A stretch of 64,000 nt of DNA from assembly GCA_001970955.1 (NCBI GenBank), contig MPUH01000025.1:94427-158426 (forward strand), given 5' to 3'. Numbering within the stretch: position 1 is the stretch's first letter; each line of letters opens with the position of its first letter. Shown here piece after piece: positions 8,409 through 18,798 of the stretch. The notes under the pieces are model-generated. The model was not told the DNA's origin. It saw only the letters and a list, made by a program, of their open reading frames with translations, and made no database searches. Both the position numbers and the translations under genes were made by a program. Origin of the DNA: Stentor coeruleus. Lineage: Eukaryota > Ciliophora > Heterotrichea > Heterotrichida > Stentoridae.

Positions 8409-9719
8409 ATGATTGTAATGATAATAATAGGGATTGGATTATTACTTTTTGTTGTGGCGGGAAACAAGGGGAACACTGAAGCGATTAATTTGCTCAATAG
8501 TTTTTGCAACAATTGTATAATTGAGTACTATGGGGAAGATAAAGGATATGGAATTAAGGCAAATAAAAACATAGTCCATGGAGAAACTCTTTTTAAATTG
8601 CCTTTTAAATACATGATAACTTCATTTGATTATTATCCTTGGACAACTTATTTCGAAAACTCAGACCAATCTTTTAAACTTATCCCTAGACTTATATATG
8701 AAAAATATGTAAATCCTGTTTATTCACCTTTAAAATCATTGATTGATTTTTATCCAAAGTATTATAATGGGTTTTATAATATGACTGAAAAAAATCTCCA
8801 ATATTTTTATAGTACTTTTGGTGAGAATATGAAATTTGAATCCCCAATAGATTGTAAAGTTGCTAAAGGATACTATTTTATGAAAGCAAGAAAAATTCCT
8901 GATATAGAAAAATGTTCTGAGTGTTTAAATGATGATGTTTTTATGTGGGCGTGTCAAGCTGTTTTAACAAGAGCTTTTAATTTCCATAAAGTGAATTATT
9001 ATAAACTGGCTTTACATCAGAATTTACCAAAGGAACAAAATGTTCCTGGATCAGTTTTGTTACCAGGAATTGATGTTTTTAATCATTACCCTCGAAAAAT
9101 AAATAATAATGCGATTTCTGTAAGGTATGATATTCAATATGCTGAAAATCCTCCACAAGCTATAGCCAAATCAGATAGGAATACAGTAAAAGGTGAAGAA
9201 ATTTATATATCATATGGACCTAAAACTAACTTTGAATTAGCAATTCTTCATGGATTTATATTAGAAAATAATAGCGATGATTTACAGTTTATAGCAGTAC
9301 TTTCAAATATCAACAATTGCCAAAATTACGAACCTGTTCAGAAATATTGTCCTTTTGCTATAAAAAAATCAGTTTTAAACTATGAAATTATTAACTACTT
9401 ATACAACAAAATTACTCAAAAAAATACAGAAATCAAAGATATTTATAAAGAAATTAATGATATTAATAACTATCAAGAAATGAATAATTTTAGGTTGGTC
9501 TTTCAAGGATATAGAAATAGTATTGTAACTTATAAAATATACAAATGCAGAAAAGATTTCAGAGAATCGTTGAAACTTGTTAAAAGCCAAGAAGGGAAAG
9601 ATTATTATGAGAAACTTGTAGATAAATTATGCTATTTGAGCAATTTAGATAGTTTTAAACACTTGAAAGTTGTTGATAGAGTTTTACTTAAAGGTTTATA
9701 TGAGAGAGTTTTTAGTTAA
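8409..9719 (+). CDS. SET-domain protein (SETD3/SETD4/Rubisco-LSMT type) with N-terminal hydrophobic leader
   Basis: This 436-residue protein starts with a strongly hydrophobic segment (MIVMIIIGIGLLLFVVAG), which reads as a signal peptide or signal anchor. The SET fold follows: GYGIKANKNIVHGETLF near the start, the cofactor-site motif GIDVFNHYP around residue 220, and GEEIYISYGPKTNFELAILH around 260-285 with the conserved Tyr. The C-terminal ~140 residues match the helical substrate-binding domain position of LSMT-like enzymes. Relatives methylate Lys or His on non-histone proteins such as actin and Rubisco. The leader suggests a secretory or membrane location, which would be unusual. If an internal Met were used instead, the protein would be cytosolic. 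Confidence 0.85.
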   Translation: MIVMIIIGIGLLLFVVAGNKGNTEAINLLNSFCNNCIIEYYGEDKGYGIKANKNIVHGETLFKLPFKYMITSFDYYPWTTYFENSDQSFKLIPRLIYEKYVNPVYSPLKSLIDFYPKYYNGFYNMTEKNLQYFYSTFGENMKFESPIDCKVAKGYYFMKARKIPDIEKCSECLNDDVFMWACQAVLTRAFNFHKVNYYKLALHQNLPKEQNVPGSVLLPGIDVFNHYPRKINNNAISVRYDIQYAENPPQAIAKSDRNTVKGEEIYISYGPKTNFELAILHGFILENNSDDLQFIAVLSNINNCQNYEPVQKYCPFAIKKSVLNYEIINYLYNKITQKNTEIKDIYKEINDINNYQEMNNFRLVFQGYRNSIVTYKIYKCRKDFRESLKLVKSQEGKDYYEKLVDKLCYLSNLDSFKHLKVVDRVLLKGLYERVFS

Positions 9720-9898
9720 TAATACATTTATCGAGGATTATAATAGATTTTGTTTGAATATTATCTTTTATAATTATAGAATAATAATAAATTCTTTAAT
9801 GTTACTAAAATAAGATTCAACGAATATAACTTGCAGAAGAATAGTTTTAAAAAAAATCAGCACTTTCACATAAAATCCAATTTTTTCCCATATAATAA

Positions 9899-10498
9899 AT
9901 GGCAAAACCTTCTGATCATTTCAACTATTCAATCAAGTTTATCATTATCGGAGATTTCGGTGTAGGTAAAACCAGTTTCTTACATAAATTCCTACAAAAC
10001 TCTCCAAATTCTAAAAATCCAACAGAAGATATTGATTTCGAGTTAAAAATACTCGAAATTGAAGGAAAAACTATCAAGTTTATAATATGGGATACATTAG
10101 GTCAAGAGCGTTTCAGAAATATGAATCAAATTTATTTTAACAAAGCAATGGGAATTATTGCTATCTATGATTGTACAGATGAAAATTCGTTTAATAATAT
10201 TCGACATTGGATTCAACAAGTTAAAAATTTTGCTCATAGCAATTCTTGTATAGCTTTAGTTGAAAATAAATGTGATTTATTAGAGATAAAAGTTACAAAT
10301 GAAGAAGGAGAAGCTTTGGCTAAAGAGCTTGGGATAATGTTTTTTAAGACAAGTACTGTATGGAATATAAATATAAATGAAGTTTTTATTAATGTTGCAA
10401 AAGTTATTATTGATAGGATTGTGGAAGAAAAAATGCTTGTTAGAGAGAATATACAGGTGAATCGGGTAGAGGAACAGAAGAACCAAGGAAGATGTTAG
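9899..10498 (+). CDS. Divergent Rab-family GTPase A, 199 aa
   Basis: First of three tandem Rab genes. The P-loop GDFGVGKTS is intact. The Rab signature usually written IGIDF is EDIDF here. Switch II reads DTLGQERF, so the catalytic Gln (residue 69) is kept but the Ala of DTAG is Leu. The base-recognition motif is ENKCD instead of GNKCD. The G5 SAK motif is lost (TSTVW). The C-terminus ends in a single Cys (QGRC), a possible prenylation site. These changes suggest altered nucleotide or effector binding compared with the third copy. The start is in the ATAAATG context. Confidence 0.9.
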   Translation: MAKPSDHFNYSIKFIIIGDFGVGKTSFLHKFLQNSPNSKNPTEDIDFELKILEIEGKTIKFIIWDTLGQERFRNMNQIYFNKAMGIIAIYDCTDENSFNNIRHWIQQVKNFAHSNSCIALVENKCDLLEIKVTNEEGEALAKELGIMFFKTSTVWNININEVFINVAKVIIDRIVEEKMLVRENIQVNRVEEQKNQGRC

Positions 10499-11056
10499 GG
10501 AAATTGCCTATAAATATTTGATGATTATCCAATTTTTAATTAGAAGAGAAGTTGTTGGATGTTTTAATATGTGCAGATTTTCAGATAAGATTAAGGGAAA
10601 TAATTGATTTTTAGATGAAGTTTTATGTTAGAAGGATATTGTTATATAATATAAATATGGATTATCATCAGCTTGAGTGACATTTAGCTATTTGAAATTA
10701 TATAATTTATTATTTTGGTTATTTAAAGCTTTTTCTTAAAGCAATTCTTATAATTTACATCTATTTAGCTTTTTATATCTAGTGAAAATTCCTCATAATG
10801 TTCCTAAATATTATCCTTTATATAATTCTTTCATTTCTAGTATGAACATTATTTAATTCTATATGCAACAGCCCTTATAATCTATCAATATCCTTATTAA
10901 TTTTTAATATTAAATAAGTTAAATTCTAAGTCTCATCTTTTAAAATCTAATAATCAAATAAAAAAGCCAACTATATAAAAATCACCACCATACACATAAT
11001 AATTCTTTTAATTAATTTCTATATAATCCTAATAATCAATCTATAAACAATATTAT
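10499..11056. other. Intergenic spacer between Rab A and Rab B
   Basis: No gene is seen. The first ~170 nt are G/T-leaning on the sense strand and the last ~200 nt are C/A-leaning, the 3'-flank then promoter pattern found elsewhere in the window. Confidence 0.6.
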
Positions 11057-11662
11057 ATGGCAAAAAATGCTGGGTATTACGATTATCTAATCAAACTTCT
11101 AATAATTGGAGATTCAGATGTGGGTAAAACTTGCTTTATGTTAAAATTTGCCAATGATACTTCACTCACAGCTCCTCATCTAACAACAATAAGCAGTGAT
11201 TTAAAACTAAAAACAATGGAAATTGATGGAAAAATAGTTAAAATCCAGTTGTGGGACACAGCAGGCCCAGAGCGTTTCAGAACTCTAACTCAAACCTTAT
11301 TCCAAGGAGCAAAAGGATTTATTGTTATTTATGATCGGGCAAATGAAAATTCGTTTAAAAATATTAAAAACTGGATCATGCAGATAAAAATGCATGCTTA
11401 TAATAATCTTACTACAGTTTTAGTTGGAAATAAGCGTGATAATCTAGAAAGCAAAATCACAACTGAACAAGGAGAAGCTTTAGCTCAAGAACTTGGGATA
11501 AAATATTTTGAGACAAATACTTTAATGAATCTCAATATCAACGAAACTTTTATATATATTGCCAAAGATATTTTAAATAAAAATTTTACTGAAGGTTTGT
11601 ATTTAAGAGATAATATAAGATTGACAGGGAGAAATAATGGGAAAAAGAAAAGACTATGCTGA
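11057..11662 (+). CDS. Divergent Rab-family GTPase B, 201 aa, P-loop and switch II altered
   Basis: Second tandem Rab. The P-loop reads GDSDVGKTC with Asp21 at the position equal to Ras Gly13. Switch II reads DTAGPERF, so the catalytic Gln (Ras Gln61) is Pro at residue 71. The Rab signature IGIDF has become ISSDL. The NKxD motif is kept (GNKRD) but SAK is lost (TNTLM). The C-terminus KKRLC offers one prenylatable Cys. The frame is intact over the full family length, so this looks like a selected divergent paralogue, not a decayed copy. Slow hydrolysis with altered exchange is a reasonable inference, not shown. Confidence 0.9.
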   Translation: MAKNAGYYDYLIKLLIIGDSDVGKTCFMLKFANDTSLTAPHLTTISSDLKLKTMEIDGKIVKIQLWDTAGPERFRTLTQTLFQGAKGFIVIYDRANENSFKNIKNWIMQIKMHAYNNLTTVLVGNKRDNLESKITTEQGEALAQELGIKYFETNTLMNLNINETFIYIAKDILNKNFTEGLYLRDNIRLTGRNNGKKKRLC

Positions 11663-12266
11663 ATAATAAGCATTTACTATTAATTTTTTATGTTAGATAG
11701 AGGCTGATTAGAGGTTTTGTGTTATAGTTTTTTTGTGTTTAATTGGAGAATATGTATTTTGGTATGGTGGAGATAAAATTGATAAGATTTTTTTATGATT
11801 ATAATATGGGATATGAGGATTTATAGATATGGAAATTGTATATTTTTATGATTTATTTGAGTACTAATGAATGATAAGGTTTTTATAACCTCTTTAAATA
11901 TTTATTTCATTTCCTTGCTTTGCTTTTATTATATCACGTTTAAACTGCCCATAATTTTATGACTATTTTAGTCATACCAAAATCATAAACATTAAAAACT
12001 CATCCTTCTTATCATAATCTATTCGACATTCTATCCCCAAAGATCCTAATAAAACTAATCTATTCTATCACAAATCCTCAGTATTCCTAATCTTCCAATC
12101 CAAATCCAAATCCACAACCAAAACTTCTCCATTTCCCAACAAAATCATAAAATTTTTCCCAAAAAACTCTTTTCCTTAGCTTACAATATTTTTTTATCCA
12201 AAACATTTAATACAAATCATAAGCCTAAGTTGTAAAAATTAAAATTCCTCTCTGGCGTAATAATAA
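11663..12266. other. Intergenic spacer between Rab B and Rab C
   Basis: No gene is seen. G/T-rich on the plus strand to about 11880, then C/A-rich from about 11930 to the Rab C start: a clear composition switch. Confidence 0.65.
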
Positions 12267-12878
12267 ATGGCAAAAACTGCTGGCCAATACGACTACCTAA
12301 TCAAGCTTCTAATCATTGGAGATTCAGGTGTAGGTAAAACTTGTTTTCTTCTAAGATTTTCCGATGACAATTTCACAGCTTCGCACTTAACAACAATAGG
12401 CATTGATTTCAAACTAAAAACTATGGAAATTGATGGGAAGACCATAAAGCTTCAAATATGGGATACAGCAGGCCAAGAGCGTTTCAGAACTATTACCCAA
12501 ACTTATTATAAAGGTGCAATGGGGATTATTCTTGCTTATGATTGTACAGATGAAAACTCATTCAACAATATTAGAAACTGGATTCAACAGATAAAAATGC
12601 ATGCTAGTGATAGTGTTTCAAAAGTACTTATTGGAAATAAATGTGATAGACCTGATAAGAAAATTACTACTGAGCAAGGAGAATCTTTGGCTCAAGAGCT
12701 TGGGATAAAGTTTTTTGAAACTAGTGCTAAAACAAATATCAATGTTAATGAAACATTTAAGTTTATAGCCAAAGAAATTAAAGATAGGAGGATGGGTGAA
12801 GCTATTGGCACTGGAGGGAATATTAGAGTGACAGGGAATAAACCTGAAAAGAAGCAAGGGGGGTGTTGTGGGAAGTAG
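12267..12878 (+). CDS. Canonical Rab GTPase C (Rab8/Rab1-like), 203 aa
   Basis: Third tandem Rab, with all motifs intact: P-loop GDSGVGKTC, Rab signature [15 protein letters not shown], switch [12 protein letters not shown] (Gln70), GNKCD, and ETSAKTN for G5. The tail ends GGCCGK, a double-Cys geranylgeranylation motif. Overall it resembles the Rab1/Rab8/Sec4 group, which drives ER-Golgi or Golgi-plasma-membrane traffic; which of these cannot be decided by eye. It is probably the ancestral-like copy from which A and B diverged. The start has the ATAAATG context, with a strongly C-rich upstream flank. Confidence 0.95.
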   Translation: MAKTAGQYDYLIKLLIIGDSGVGKTCFLLRFSDDNFTASHLTTIGIDFKLKTMEIDGKTIKLQIWDTAGQERFRTITQTYYKGAMGIILAYDCTDENSFNNIRNWIQQIKMHASDSVSKVLIGNKCDRPDKKITTEQGESLAQELGIKFFETSAKTNINVNETFKFIAKEIKDRRMGEAIGTGGNIRVTGNKPEKKQGGCCGK

Positions 12879-13383
12879 AGTTTTAGCATTAATAAGAGTT
12901 TTATGATTATTTATGATATGATTGAGGGGTTTAAATTATGGGATGGGAGGTTGAATTTGATGAGTTATTGGTTTTGTGATTTTTTTTATGGAAAAATTAG
13001 TTATTGTAATATTATTCAAATAATATTCATCGTATGTATATTTTTAGATGCTAAAAGTGAGGATATTTAATACAATTATGTTGAGTTATATAAATATATA
13101 TGTTCCCTGCTTCTAGTTAAATCTAACTATATTCATCTTACTTATCTTTATTTTTAATGCNATATGATTGAGGGGTTTAAATTATGGGATGGGAGGTTGA
13201 ATTTGATGAGTTATTGGTTTTGTGATTTTTTTTATGGAAAAATTAGTTATTGTAATATTATTCAAATAATATTCATCGTATGTATATTTTTAGATGCTAA
13301 AAGTGAGGATATTTAATACAATTATGTTGAGTTATATAAATATATATGTTCCCTGCTTCTAGTTAAATCTAACTATATTCATC
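12879..13383. other. Convergent spacer after Rab C, containing an N-linked duplication
   Basis: No gene. The plus strand carries 28 G and 1 C in 12901-13020, the sense-G 3' flank of Rab C. Most of the rest is the duplicated block around the N at 13161. Confidence 0.65.
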
Positions 13384-13406
13384 TTACTTATCTTTATTTT
13401 TAATGC
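12916..13406. repeat. 245-nt direct duplication flanking single N (likely assembly artefact)
   Basis: Bases 12916-13160 and 13162-13406 match end to end around the N at 13161. The second copy includes the last codons and stop of the glutathione transferase gene; the first copy holds a 23-nt duplicate of that gene end. True spacing between Rab C and the transferase is probably about 246 nt shorter than shown. Confidence 0.85.
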
Positions 13407-14070
13407 TATCTGCAAACTTATAAAACCCTTCAATAATCCCATCATTCGTATCTTTAATCTCCGCAATCTCTTCTATGCCCTTAAACCAGCTATTTAATTT
13501 CGGGTACTCATCAAGTGCAAATTTAACAAACTTTGTATTAAAAATCTCGTTAAAAGCAAAAACATCAGCAATACTCAACTTCTCCGTTCTAGCAACAAAC
13601 CCATTATCATCAATAATATCAGACAATTCTCTAATGCAACTAATCATTTTATCCTTAAGTTTTTTATCATTTTCCTCATCTAATTCTGGATATGCATAAA
13701 AAACTGGTCCAAGAACTTTTCCTCTAACATATCCAGCTAATGGACTACGAACATTTTCATGATGCCAATGAAGATATGAATTTATTCTTGCGCGAATTTT
13801 TATATCTTTTGGGTACCAGTTTGTGTTTATATTATAAGTATCAGCTAAATATACGACAATTGATGGGCTTTCCCAAACATTGAAACCATTATGGACTATT
13901 ACTGGGAATTTACAGAAAGGATTAAGTTTTTTGTACTCTGGGGTTTTATGGTCACCTTGTTTAGCATTTATGTTGATAAAGTTGAAGTTTATTTTTGATA
14001 GTTTGCAGAATTCAATTACAGAACGAGTTGGTGGGGATAATATTGAGCCGTAGAGATTTAGGGGAATCAT
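13384..14070 (-). CDS. Glutathione S-transferase, theta-like, 228 aa
   Basis: The thioredoxin-like N-terminal domain starts MIPLNLYGSILSPPTRSV. Ser12 sits where theta-class enzymes have the catalytic Ser. The cis-Pro motif KFPVI (Pro56) and the glutathione-binding WESPSIVVYLADTY (Glu67-Ser68) follow. The helical C-terminal domain includes YLHWHHENVR, typical of theta-class GSTs. The enzyme conjugates glutathione to electrophiles or reduces peroxides in the cytosol. Length fits the family. The gene converges with Rab C and diverges from the HECT gene. Confidence 0.92.
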   Translation of the reverse strand: MIPLNLYGSILSPPTRSVIEFCKLSKINFNFININAKQGDHKTPEYKKLNPFCKFPVIVHNGFNVWESPSIVVYLADTYNINTNWYPKDIKIRARINSYLHWHHENVRSPLAGYVRGKVLGPVFYAYPELDEENDKKLKDKMISCIRELSDIIDDNGFVARTEKLSIADVFAFNEIFNTKFVKFALDEYPKLNSWFKGIEEIAEIKDTNDGIIEGFYKFADSIKNKDK

Positions 14071-14580
14071 TTTTTGGATTATATGGCTGATAATTAAAAA
14101 TGTGATTTTTTTTTTTTGGATTTTTGTAATAAGGTTTTATGGAGGAGGTAAAAGGTTTAAAGAAATTTAGCATGAATCCTTTCAAAGAAAATCCTATTTG
14201 CATATTCTTCTCTAAAAAACCTTCACAAACAAATCAAAACAAACATTCACCAAGTATCAAACAATCTTGCAAAAAATCAAAAAAACCACAAAACCCAAAA
14301 ACTCGCCTGATAATAAATCCCAAAATCCTATTTTCAACCCATCTAAATCCTCATTCATCTTTCCATACAATACCAACCTCAATCCTCCTTAAAACTTATC
14401 TTCCAAACCTTTCTCTTCTCTTCATCCTGTCAATTCACCCTCTAATCAAAAATCCTTAAAAATTTAAAATCCCTTCATAAAAACCTCTCCACCAGCTTTT
14501 CCACTAACACTCTCTCTATCCTCTTAAATCTTATCCTCTACCTTCATATTCCAATAAAAATACTCACAATCTATCTATAA
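14071..14580. promoter_or_regulatory. Divergent promoter region between GST and HECT genes, strongly strand-skewed
   Basis: The region left of about 14150 is T/G-rich on the plus strand (C-rich toward the GST gene). In 14221-14460 I count 74 C and 5 G, C-rich toward the HECT gene. An open frame at 14139-14459 lies here but is composed of this biased sequence and is not credible as a gene. No named promoter element was found. Confidence 0.6.
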
Positions 14581-17500
14581 ATGTTTAACAGTGAAGAAGA
14601 AAGATATGCAATTTACAACCGAATGGATTTTTCTGGTTACAACTCTCTTATGCATTCACTTCAAAGTGTTACTTCATCTCTCTCAACCCATGATGACATA
14701 GAATTGTTACAAGCCTTAGGTCAATTATCATCAGAACTTGCAATTACCCAAGAAGATTTCTTAGCAACTATCCCTTTACCTCAGTTGATAGCAGTATTAA
14801 TCCAATGTCTTCATAAAGAAGCAATTCCTGACATCCCTTTATATGCTATGAACTCATTAGCTAGTATAGTTGATTCACTTCCTCATGCTTCAGGAATCAT
14901 AGTATCATCTGGTGGCATTTCAATTTTGTCTTCAAAACTTATGAATTTCGATTTCATTGATTTAGCTGAACATTCAATCAAAGTACTTGAAAAAATATCG
15001 ATTGAACATTCGGCAGCGATTGTTAAAGAAGGGGCTTTTGAGAATATGATGAATACTATGGATTTCTTTGAGACTTCAGTACAAAAAAGGATTTTGACAA
15101 TTGCTGTGAATATTAGTAAGGCTTTAACATCGAAGGATATGCTGGATAGGATTTGGCCACAGGTGACGATTTTTTTTAGACTACTTGAGTTTAGGGGAAA
15201 TGATGGGCTTATGCAGAATGAGAAAGCTTTGGACTTTTTGATTTATTTTACTGATAGTTTGGTAAGAATTTTATCAAATCCTGAAGAAACTGCTGTGTAT
15301 TTCAACCAACTAAAAGATCAGCAAGTCGTAAGGCAGATAATCGAGCTAATCTCCAATGCAAGTTCACTTCTAGTCAAGTCTTTAAAGCTTTTAAGAGTTA
15401 TGACAAAACACTCAGCAAGCATGTGCTGTGAATTCTTATCAATGGGAGGTTCTGATGTAATCAAAGAAATCCTAAGCAAACCCCACGAGAATCTCTCTTT
15501 AATCTCTGAAATTCTCAAACTAGCAAATTCTGTCATCCCATCAATCGAATCACAATCCCCATGTGAGATCCAAAAACTTAGTATCTACAAAGAACGTCCT
15601 CAATACTTAAAAACCTTAACCGAAATGATCCTTCCAAGAAGTATCATCATGTATGAAGAACTTATAAACTCTGAATCAAAAATCACCGTTATAGAAATAC
15701 TAGAAAAACTTATAAGACTCTGTCCTGAAGACGAACTCCGACCTTTAGTTTCAACATCATCATTTTCATCTTTTATCTCTGAAGTCTTAAGTTCTAAAGA
15801 ATTCAAAATGGTAGAAAATGCTTTAAAAATTGCTAATGTTTTATATGACAAAATGATTGATTCTGTTATCACGAATTTTATAAGAGAAGGAGTTTTTAAT
15901 AGAATTAATTCCTTAAAAGACCCAACTGTGATTAAAAACATAAAACCCCCAAAGGAAACTATATCAGAATTCCCCCCTGTACTACGTAAGTTTTTCTCAC
16001 ATTCTGATATGGAACAAAGCGAAAGGCAGATTTTTGAAGAACTTATGCTAAGACTGAAAAATCGCAGTCAAGAAGCAGCAGGTCAAGGTTTTCAAGGACT
16101 TTTCCCAATGGCCCCACAAGAGTCTAAGGAAAACATTCATCAAATCCTCACAAATTTGACAAGGAGTTTCTTAGAAAAACACAAAACTTCTGAAAAAAGA
16201 GAAGCCTACCAGCCAGGGAAAGACTTAGCGAAAATTGTAAAAACCATAGAAAGTTCGAGTGGTGATAGTGCATTTCCCACTTTAATAAAACTAGTTAACA
16301 GCCTTGCTTCACCAACAAGTTTCAGTTATTACGAAGTGTGTAATTCTAGGCTTTCTGAAGCTATTCTTAAATGGCTTACAGATAAAAAAGCTCCAAGTCC
16401 TGAAATCCTCCTTAAACGTCTAAGTGAATTCTTAAGTCTTTTTATGAAAGAAAATTCATCAGGGGAAACACATTTATCTGTACTTATAAGCTTACTTATA
16501 GGAGCTTTACAATATGTTCAACATTTTAGTATCAGTATAAACCCATCAAATTTTTCAACAAGAAAACTTTCTCAAAGGCTCAAATTACAATTTATATATT
16601 CCCCAGATCCTGATACTGAAAAAGTTCCTGAGTTTGTAACAAGACATAATCTTTATATTGAAGCTGGGCATTTTGTCATAGCAGCAGGCCAATATACATC
16701 TTTTGATAGTATTAAAAACTCAATACTTATGGCTAAATCAGTTAGAGATTTAGGTTTTCTTAGAGATTATTTTAGGACTAGTGTTGAAAGAAGGATGAGA
16801 ATGGAATATTTTAGTGAATATAGTGATGAAGATGAATATGACGAGTTTTCTGAGGAAAGAAGTAGTCAAAATTTCTCTAAAGATCTTGGGGAAAATATCA
16901 AAGTTTCATTAAATATGAATGTTAATGGCATTGATGTAACTAAAGGCATGACTGTTTATGAAGCTATAAGTGCTTGTAAAAACCTAGAAAGCGTTTTAGT
17001 GAAATTTAAACTATGTTTAGTAGAAGATGAGAAAAAAAATAGTGAAACTTTCCAATCACCAAGTCAACTTTATATGCATTTGATAGACAATTCTAATAAA
17101 GTTGGTCTTGAAAGTAAGAATAAAGCTTATTCATATCTGATACTTCTTAAACTGTTTTATGATGTTAATGACTCTTTACCTTTATTTATCCCCCAAATGC
17201 TCCATTCAGTTTGTTATAATAAATTAAAGGCTATTGTGTTTAAATCATCTAAATTGACATCTTTATTGTCTAGACAAATACAAGACCAAAGCTCGTTTTT
17301 ACAGAGTTTGCATATGAGATTTGGTCATGATAGTTTACCAGTATCTGGGAATGTTCCTTCATGGATAAAACAATTGCCTAAAACATGTAGGTTTTTATTC
17401 CCATATACAGTTAGAGAGAATTATTTGTATTCTTTTATTATTAGAGTTCCAATGACAAAGCAAAAAGTTAGAGCTAATAGGTCAAGGCTTTTAGAAGATG

Positions 17501-18552
17501 CCATGTCGATTATGAGTGACACAAGTTTGATAAAACAAGGAAGTTTAGAAATAGATTATGAAGATGAAGTTGGTACTGGGGTTGGGCCAAGTTTAGAGTT
17601 TTTCAGTCTTGTATCAAAAGAAATCCGTAAACTGCCATTTTGGCGTAACTCTGAAGACTCAGGACTTTTCCCTTTACCTCTTTTAGCATGTTCTTCTAAC
17701 TACAAAGAGTACTTTAATTTCTTTGGCCGTTTTGTAGCTAAAGCACTTATTGATAAAAGACAAATCGACTTACCTTTTAGCCCAGTATTTTGGAAACTAG
17801 TCCTCCATGAGCCTGTAACTTTACTTGACCTTGCTAAAGTTGATAAAGCTTTAGGTCAAACTTTAATTGAACTTCAAGAAATGCTCACAAAATATAAGAC
17901 AAGGAAAATCAAACCAACTTTTAAAGGAGTAAGTCTAGAAAATCTTGGTCTTGTATTTACATTACCAGGTTTTGATAATATTGAACTTAAACCTTCAGGT
18001 AAAAACTGTTATTTATCATGTGAGAATATTGAAGAATATATAAATTTAGTGACAAGTGGGACTTTATTACAAACATTACAAGTTGGAGCTTTTAGACAAG
18101 GACTTGAAGTTTTGATATCCCCAAGTACACTTGATTTGTTTTCTGGGGATGAAGTTGAAGATTTGTTATGTGGTCAAGTGGGTGTTCAATGGAATATGGC
18201 GGATTTACAACAGTTTATTAATCCAGCTCATGGATATACAGTATCTTCGCCGGTATTTCATAATTTTCTTATTACTTTGACTGAGATGAATTTATTAGAA
18301 CAGAGAAAGTTTTTACAGTTTATTACTGGATCGCCTAGACTGCCAGTTGGAGGATTTTCTGCTCTTAATCCAAGACTAACGGTTGTGAGGAAGGAACCTA
18401 GTATACCTGGCATGCATCCTGATGAATACTTGCCTAGTGTTATGACTTGTCAAAATTATCTTAAACTTCCTGAGTACTCTGGGATTGAAATACTCCAACG
18501 CAACCTTAGGTATGCGATTAATGAAGGGCATGAGTCTTTCCATTTATCATAG
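14581..18552 (+). CDS. HECT-type E3 ubiquitin ligase (TRIP12/UPL3-like), 1323 aa
   Basis: The N-terminal ~450 residues are armadillo-like repeats (for example ALGQLSSELAI, NSLASIVDSLPHASGIIVSS), as in TRIP12, UPL3 and Ufd4. The C-terminal ~380 residues are a full HECT domain: IDYEDEVGTGVGPSLEFFSL at its N-lobe, FFGRFVAKALIDKRQIDLPF, then the C-lobe with RLPVGGFSALNPRLTVVRKE and the catalytic Cys1290 in VMTCQNYLKLPEYS. HECT ligases take ubiquitin from an E2 on this Cys and pass it to substrates; TRIP12/UPL3 relatives act in N-degron and ubiquitin-fusion degradation. An acidic stretch near 745-760 is notable. No intron. The start is the first ATG, in ATAAATG context. Confidence 0.95.
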   Translation: MFNSEEERYAIYNRMDFSGYNSLMHSLQSVTSSLSTHDDIELLQALGQLSSELAITQEDFLATIPLPQLIAVLIQCLHKEAIPDIPLYAMNSLASIVDSLPHASGIIVSSGGISILSSKLMNFDFIDLAEHSIKVLEKISIEHSAAIVKEGAFENMMNTMDFFETSVQKRILTIAVNISKALTSKDMLDRIWPQVTIFFRLLEFRGNDGLMQNEKALDFLIYFTDSLVRILSNPEETAVYFNQLKDQQVVRQIIELISNASSLLVKSLKLLRVMTKHSASMCCEFLSMGGSDVIKEILSKPHENLSLISEILKLANSVIPSIESQSPCEIQKLSIYKERPQYLKTLTEMILPRSIIMYEELINSESKITVIEILEKLIRLCPEDELRPLVSTSSFSSFISEVLSSKEFKMVENALKIANVLYDKMIDSVITNFIREGVFNRINSLKDPTVIKNIKPPKETISEFPPVLRKFFSHSDMEQSERQIFEELMLRLKNRSQEAAGQGFQGLFPMAPQESKENIHQILTNLTRSFLEKHKTSEKREAYQPGKDLAKIVKTIESSSGDSAFPTLIKLVNSLASPTSFSYYEVCNSRLSEAILKWLTDKKAPSPEILLKRLSEFLSLFMKENSSGETHLSVLISLLIGALQYVQHFSISINPSNFSTRKLSQRLKLQFIYSPDPDTEKVPEFVTRHNLYIEAGHFVIAAGQYTSFDSIKNSILMAKSVRDLGFLRDYFRTSVERRMRMEYFSEYSDEDEYDEFSEERSSQNFSKDLGENIKVSLNMNVNGIDVTKGMTVYEAISACKNLESVLVKFKLCLVEDEKKNSETFQSPSQLYMHLIDNSNKVGLESKNKAYSYLILLKLFYDVNDSLPLFIPQMLHSVCYNKLKAIVFKSSKLTSLLSRQIQDQSSFLQSLHMRFGHDSLPVSGNVPSWIKQLPKTCRFLFPYTVRENYLYSFIIRVPMTKQKVRANRSRLLEDAMSIMSDTSLIKQGSLEIDYEDEVGTGVGPSLEFFSLVSKEIRKLPFWRNSEDSGLFPLPLLACSSNYKEYFNFFGRFVAKALIDKRQIDLPFSPVFWKLVLHEPVTLLDLAKVDKALGQTLIELQEMLTKYKTRKIKPTFKGVSLENLGLVFTLPGFDNIELKPSGKNCYLSCENIEEYINLVTSGTLLQTLQVGAFRQGLEVLISPSTLDLFSGDEVEDLLCGQVGVQWNMADLQQFINPAHGYTVSSPVFHNFLITLTEMNLLEQRKFLQFITGSPRLPVGGFSALNPRLTVVRKEPSIPGMHPDEYLPSVMTCQNYLKLPEYSGIEILQRNLRYAINEGHESFHLS

Positions 18553-18798
18553 ATAGGAATATTATTAATTATATTAGTTGAGAATAGGTTTTTTTTTTAT
18601 ATATAGTCTGGTATATGTATGTTATTAATAAATATATTTAGTTTTTTGGCTAAATAGTATAGTGATGAATATGTAGGAAAATAAAATTATGATAATGATA
18701 AGCTTTTAAGAAATTAGTATTTAAAAGTGATAGTAAATAGATTTGGAATCTAAGAATATAATATACAATATCGAAAGTCTTATATAATTATATAGGCT

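Noticed and set aside
12916-13406. Genuine tandem duplication
   Set aside because: The copies meet exactly at a single N, as do several others in the window, pointing to assembly overlap.
14139-14459. 106-codon plus-strand open frame before the HECT gene
   Set aside because: It lies in strongly C-rich promoter-side DNA. After about 30 residues the product is only Ser/Pro/Lys/Leu drift typical of that composition, with no domain and a poor start context.
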